A stretch of DNA of 64,000 bases from Actinomycetes bacterium (GTDB lineage Bacteria > Actinomycetota > Thermoleophilia > Gaiellales > F1-60-MAGs149). Both the position numbers and the translations under genes were made by a program. The stretch is from positions 1 to 64,000 of the forward strand of contig JANYCN010000013.1 of NCBI GenBank assembly GCA_025360225.1. Direction: 5' to 3'. Below, one piece after another: positions 60,395 to 64,000 of this stretch. Every line of letters begins with the position of its first letter. The stretch's first letter is position 1. The notes beneath the pieces were generated by a model. It saw only the letters and a list, made by a program, of their open reading frames with translations. It ran no database searches and was not told the DNA's origin.

Positions 60395-61724
60395 GCCGGT
60401 GCCAGGGGTCCTTGGCGCCTACGCGGAGCGCCTTCGCATGGCCGATCCGTACCGCACTCTCGGACGGGTCTCGGAGGTGATCGGGCTCGTTGTCGAGTCA
60501 TCGGGACCCGATGCGGAGGTCGGCGAGATCTGCCTGATCGGCTCTGAACGCCGCGCTCGCGTGATGGCCGAGGTCGTCGGGTTTCGTGACGGTCGAACGC
60601 TTCTCATGCCGCTCGGCGAGATCACCGGCATCCGGCCCGGCGATCAGGTTGTCGGCGTCGGCAGGCCGCTCATGGCGCCCGTCGGCGACGCCGTGCTCGG
60701 GCGTGTGTTGGACGGGCTCGGCAACCCGATCGATGGCGGCGAGCCGCTCGACGCGGGCGGACGACACGTCGAACGGCGGGTGCTTGACGCGCGGCCACCA
60801 TCGCCGATGCTGCGCGCTCCGATCGACCGACGGTTGGCGCTCGGCGTGCGCGCGATGGACGTCCTCGTCCCCTGCGGGCGTGGGCAGCGGCTCGGAATCT
60901 TTGCCGGTTCCGGCGTCGGCAAGTCGACGATGCTCGGGATGATCGCGCGCAACACGCACGCCGACGTCACGGTGATCGGGCTCGTCGGGGAGCGTGGGCG
61001 AGAGGTGCGCGAGTTCGTCGACCACGACCTTGGTGAGGCGGGCCTCGCCCGGTCGGTGGTATGTGTCGCGACGAGCGACCAGCCGGCCCTCGCGCGCGTT
61101 CGCTGCGCCGAGACGGCGATGACGATCGCAGAGGCGTTCCGGGATGAGGGCAAGGACGTGCTCTTGCTGCTCGACTCGGTGACGCGGTTCGCGATGGCGC
61201 AACGCGAGATTGGGCTGGCCGTCGGCGAGCCGCCGGCGAGCCGAGGCTACACGCCGAGCGTGTTTGCCGCGCTCCCGCGGCTGCTCGAACGGGCCGGCAC
61301 CGGTCGACGCGGCTCGATCACGGCGTTGATCACCGTCCTCGTCGAAGGCGACGACATGAACGAGCCCGTCGCAGACGCCGTTCGGGGCATCCTCGACGGT
61401 CACGTCGTCCTCGATCGGCGTCTCGCGCACCGCAACCACTATCCCGCGATCGACGTGCTCGCGAGCGTGTCGCGGCTCACGTCTGCGATCACGACGCCCG
61501 CCGCACGCGAGGCAGCCGGCCGGGCGCGGGAGATCCTCGCGACCTACCGGGCGAAGGAGGACCTGATCTCGATCGGCGCCTACGCCCGTGGCACCGACCC
61601 GCGGGTCGACGAGGCCGTCGACCTGGTTGGTCCGATCGAGCAGTTCCTGCGCCAGGGGCCGAACGAGCTCGAGGAGCCGGAGTTCGCCGAGCGGCGGCTG
61701 GCCCACCTCGTCGGGGAGGCATAG
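60387..61724 (+). CDS. fliI: Flagellum-specific ATP synthase FliI
   Basis: GQRLGIFAGSGVGKSTMLGMIARNTHADVTVIGLVGERGREVREF, LLLLDSVTRFAMAQREIGLAVGEPPASRGYTPSVF. Confidence 0.96.
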   Translation: MAEPVPGVLGAYAERLRMADPYRTLGRVSEVIGLVVESSGPDAEVGEICLIGSERRARVMAEVVGFRDGRTLLMPLGEITGIRPGDQVVGVGRPLMAPVGDAVLGRVLDGLGNPIDGGEPLDAGGRHVERRVLDARPPSPMLRAPIDRRLALGVRAMDVLVPCGRGQRLGIFAGSGVGKSTMLGMIARNTHADVTVIGLVGERGREVREFVDHDLGEAGLARSVVCVATSDQPALARVRCAETAMTIAEAFRDEGKDVLLLLDSVTRFAMAQREIGLAVGEPPASRGYTPSVFAALPRLLERAGTGRRGSITALITVLVEGDDMNEPVADAVRGILDGHVVLDRRLAHRNHYPAIDVLASVSRLTSAITTPAAREAAGRAREILATYRAKEDLISIGAYARGTDPRVDEAVDLVGPIEQFLRQGPNELEEPEFAERRLAHLVGEA

Positions 61725-61769
61725 GCGTCGTGGCCGAGGTGCTGGAGCGTTCGACGGTCATGGGAACGC

Positions 61770-61796
61770 TCAACCTTTACCCGTTTCAACCGATAC
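61770..61796 (+). promoter_or_regulatory. Candidate sigma-28 (FliA/SigD-like) promoter upstream of fliJ
   Basis: TCAA-N15-ACCGATAC. Confidence 0.5.
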
Positions 61797-61836
61797 AGAT
61801 AGTGGCTACGGATGGCCTGGTTCCGATCGTTGCTCC

Positions 61837-62316
61837 ATGAAGCGATTCCGTTTCCCACTCGAGTCCGTCCGTGACCTCCGCGAGGAGCGTCAGACGTCGG
61901 CGATGGTCGTCCTCGCCGGCCGTGTTCGGGCACACCAGGCCGCGCAGGCTGCTGCAGAGGCGCGCCTTGATCGGCACCGGCGCTCCGAGGTCGCTCTTGC
62001 GAAAGCGGTGTCCGCTGGTCCGGTCAGGGCTCAGGCGCTCGTGCAGGCCGACGCAGACCGACGGGGCGCGAGGCTGACCCTCGAGGGCGCTGCCGCCACC
62101 CTCGCTGACTCGTCGTTCGCCGTCGAGAGCGCCCGCCGTGATCTCGTCGAGGCCGAGCGAGCGGTGGAGATGCTACGACGCCTAGAGGATCGCCAGAGAG
62201 AGGCGCATCGGGTCGAGCTGGCACGAGCGGAGGAGCGCGATCTCGCGGACGTGATCGAGGCGCGGGCCGCTCGAGCGATAACGGCTGAGCGCCGGCGCGT
62301 GCGGAGGTCGCAGTGA
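61837..62316 (+). CDS. fliJ: Flagellar export protein FliJ-like
   Basis: MKRFRFPLESVRDLREERQ coiled-coil protein directly after fliI. Confidence 0.8.
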   Translation: MKRFRFPLESVRDLREERQTSAMVVLAGRVRAHQAAQAAAEARLDRHRRSEVALAKAVSAGPVRAQALVQADADRRGARLTLEGAAATLADSSFAVESARRDLVEAERAVEMLRRLEDRQREAHRVELARAEERDLADVIEARAARAITAERRRVRRSQ

Positions 62317-63287
62317 GCGTCACCGATGTCCTGTCGCGGATCTCTGCGATCGAGGCGCAGATCCAGTCGTTCGCCGCGCCGCCGACCACCTCCGCCGCAG
62401 CGTTTGGCGATGCCCTTGCAGCGGCTGGTACGCCGACGACCTCGTCGGGTGATCTCGGCACGCCGACGCAGTACGACGACATGATCCGCCAGGCCGCAGC
62501 GGAGGCGGGGGTGTCGCCGGCCCTCGTCAAGGCCGTTGCCCGTGCCGAGTCGGGGTTCGACCCGCACAGCGGCTCGGCTGCGGGCGCCCAGGGTCTGATG
62601 CAGCTGATGCCGGCCACCGCTCGCGGGCTCGGTGTTAGCGACCCGTACGACCCGTTGCAGTCGTTGCGTGGCGGCGCGCGCTACCTCCGTCAGATGCTCG
62701 ACCGGTTCAACGGTGACGTGACGAAGGCGTTGGCTGCCTACAACGCCGGACCGAACGCCGTCGCCCGCTACGGGGGCATCCCGCCGTACGCGGAGACGCA
62801 GGCCTACGTCCCGCGCGTGCTCGGCTACTTCCAGGAGTACGGTGGTGGCAGCGCGACGACCGCCGCTGCTGGCGACCTCGCGGCGCTCAACTTCACCGGC
62901 GCGCGCCCGCTCGCGCCACAGGGCACCGGTGGCAAGGTGGCGACCAGCGGCCTCCAGTTCCTCGGCACCCCGTACGTCTGGGGCGGGACGACGCCGGCCG
63001 GGTTCGACTGCTCCGGTCTCGCGCAGTACCTCTACACGAACGCGGGCGTACCGATCCCGCGAACCTCCGAGGAGCAGTTCAAGGCCGGTACGCCTGTCGC
63101 GACGAACCAGCTGCGACCGGGCGACCTCGTCTTCTTTCGCAAGAACGGTGACGTCCACCACGTCGGCATCTACCTCGGGAGCGGCCGGTTTCTCCAGGCT
63201 CCGCACACCGGTGATGTCGTGAAGATCTCATCGCTCACCGACCCCGCCTACGCGTCCGAGTACTGCGGCGCTCGGCGGTACGCGTGA
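62313..63287 (+). CDS. Lytic transglycosylase (SLT) fused to an NlpC/P60 peptidase domain
   Basis: SPALVKAVARAESGFDPHSGSAAGAQGLMQLMPATA plus FLGTPYVWGGTTPAGFDCSGLAQYLY / GDLVFFRKNGDVHHVGIYLG. Confidence 0.92.
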   Translation: MSVTDVLSRISAIEAQIQSFAAPPTTSAAAFGDALAAAGTPTTSSGDLGTPTQYDDMIRQAAAEAGVSPALVKAVARAESGFDPHSGSAAGAQGLMQLMPATARGLGVSDPYDPLQSLRGGARYLRQMLDRFNGDVTKALAAYNAGPNAVARYGGIPPYAETQAYVPRVLGYFQEYGGGSATTAAAGDLAALNFTGARPLAPQGTGGKVATSGLQFLGTPYVWGGTTPAGFDCSGLAQYLYTNAGVPIPRTSEEQFKAGTPVATNQLRPGDLVFFRKNGDVHHVGIYLGSGRFLQAPHTGDVVKISSLTDPAYASEYCGARRYA

Positions 63288-63317
63288 GCGTCAGGGAGGG
63301 AAGGAGGTGAGACACCC

Positions 63318-64000
63318 ATGAACACACCACCCGCAGCAACAGCCGTGGCGGCCCCCGCTCAAGGGAAGGCCACGGCGAGCACGAAAGGCGAGCCAGCCGT
63401 TCCGGCGGCGGGAATCGCCGCGGCGTTCGCCGTGGCGCTCGGCGAGGCCACGCCAGGCGGCGAGGCGCTCCCGGCTCGGCCGACCAGGACCGCGAAGGAG
63501 CAGGAGACAACTCCCGACGGCTCAGCAGGGGCGGCGGCGTTGCTCGCGACGCTGATCGTTCCGGTCGTATCGGCTCAGGCGCCGGTGCCAACGACCGTCG
63601 CGTTGGCCCCGGCGAGCGTCGTCGCAGCGAACGCTCCGAGATCAGCCGGCCGCCAACCAGCGGCACCGCTCGTCGCCGAACCGGCGACACCGGTGACCGT
63701 GTCCGACGCAGGTGAATTAACCGTCACCGCAGGGTCGACCGTCGTACCGTCCTCTGACCTTCAGCGGCCGGCGGCGACGTCCGCTGCCACCTTGCCGATC
63801 ACGCCAGCACCGGCCGTCGCTGTCGCACCGCTGGCACCGGCGGTAACGGCCGAAACGGCGACCGCCGTCGAAGGCTCACCGGCGCTCCCGGCGACGAGCG
63901 CCCCCACGGCGGCGGCGACCCCGCCGCTACCCTGTCGGTCAGGTCGCATCGCGGAGCCTCAACACGGACCGAGCGTCGCAGCATCAGATCGACAGGACGC
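63318..64000 (+). CDS. FliK-like hook-length control protein N-terminal region (runs off the window)
   Basis: No stop from ATG 63318 to the edge; AAGGAGGTGA RBS at 63301-63310; Ala/Pro/Thr-rich, flagellar operon position. Confidence 0.55.
   Translation, partial: MNTPPAATAVAAPAQGKATASTKGEPAVPAAGIAAAFAVALGEATPGGEALPARPTRTAKEQETTPDGSAGAAALLATLIVPVVSAQAPVPTTVALAPASVVAANAPRSAGRQPAAPLVAEPATPVTVSDAGELTVTAGSTVVPSSDLQRPAATSAATLPITPAPAVAVAPLAPAVTAETATAVEGSPALPATSAPTAAATPPLPCRSGRIAEPQHGPSVAASDRQD

Overview
The window is about 64 kb of a very GC-rich bacterial chromosome, actinobacterial in character (my inference: Thermoleophilia-like, flagellated). Most of it is dense core-type gene clusters. These are: argC-argJ-argB-argD; a five-PAS/GGDEF/HD-GYP c-di-GMP protein; an unusual heme-copper oxidase cluster (cupredoxin, coxB, coxA, coxC, ctaG, SCO, ctaB); gcvT; nfo/gltX; an orphan N6-adenine methyltransferase; hemW-hrcA ... 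dnaJ-prmA-cinA-recA-recX-rny-miaB-miaA; dapD/E/F plus an aminotransferase; hflX-dut-nudix; murT/gatD; and a flagellar operon (flgB-flgC-fliE-F-G-H-I-J, a peptidoglycan hydrolase, and a fliK-like gene running off the end). The most unusual signal is a dispersed, non-coding, hairpin-rich repeat. One full copy (30906-31216, 311 bp) has perfect 17-bp terminal inverted repeats (GTGGTCTGATTGTCAAA). The window also holds a partial copy at its left edge, two end fragments (18.6 and 22.8 kb), and a 78-bp palindromic derivative (51617-51694) that looks like the two ends joined by an internal deletion. Copies lie at gene 3' ends, mostly between convergent genes, and sometimes supply or overlap stop codons. 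Other points of interest are an in-frame stop splitting the c-di-GMP gene, an oxidase subunit I lacking the canonical D- and K-channel residues, a degraded island at 22.8-24.8 kb, and candidate sigma-28 (FliA/SigD-like), LexA and arginine operators. No tRNA, rRNA or CRISPR array was recognised.
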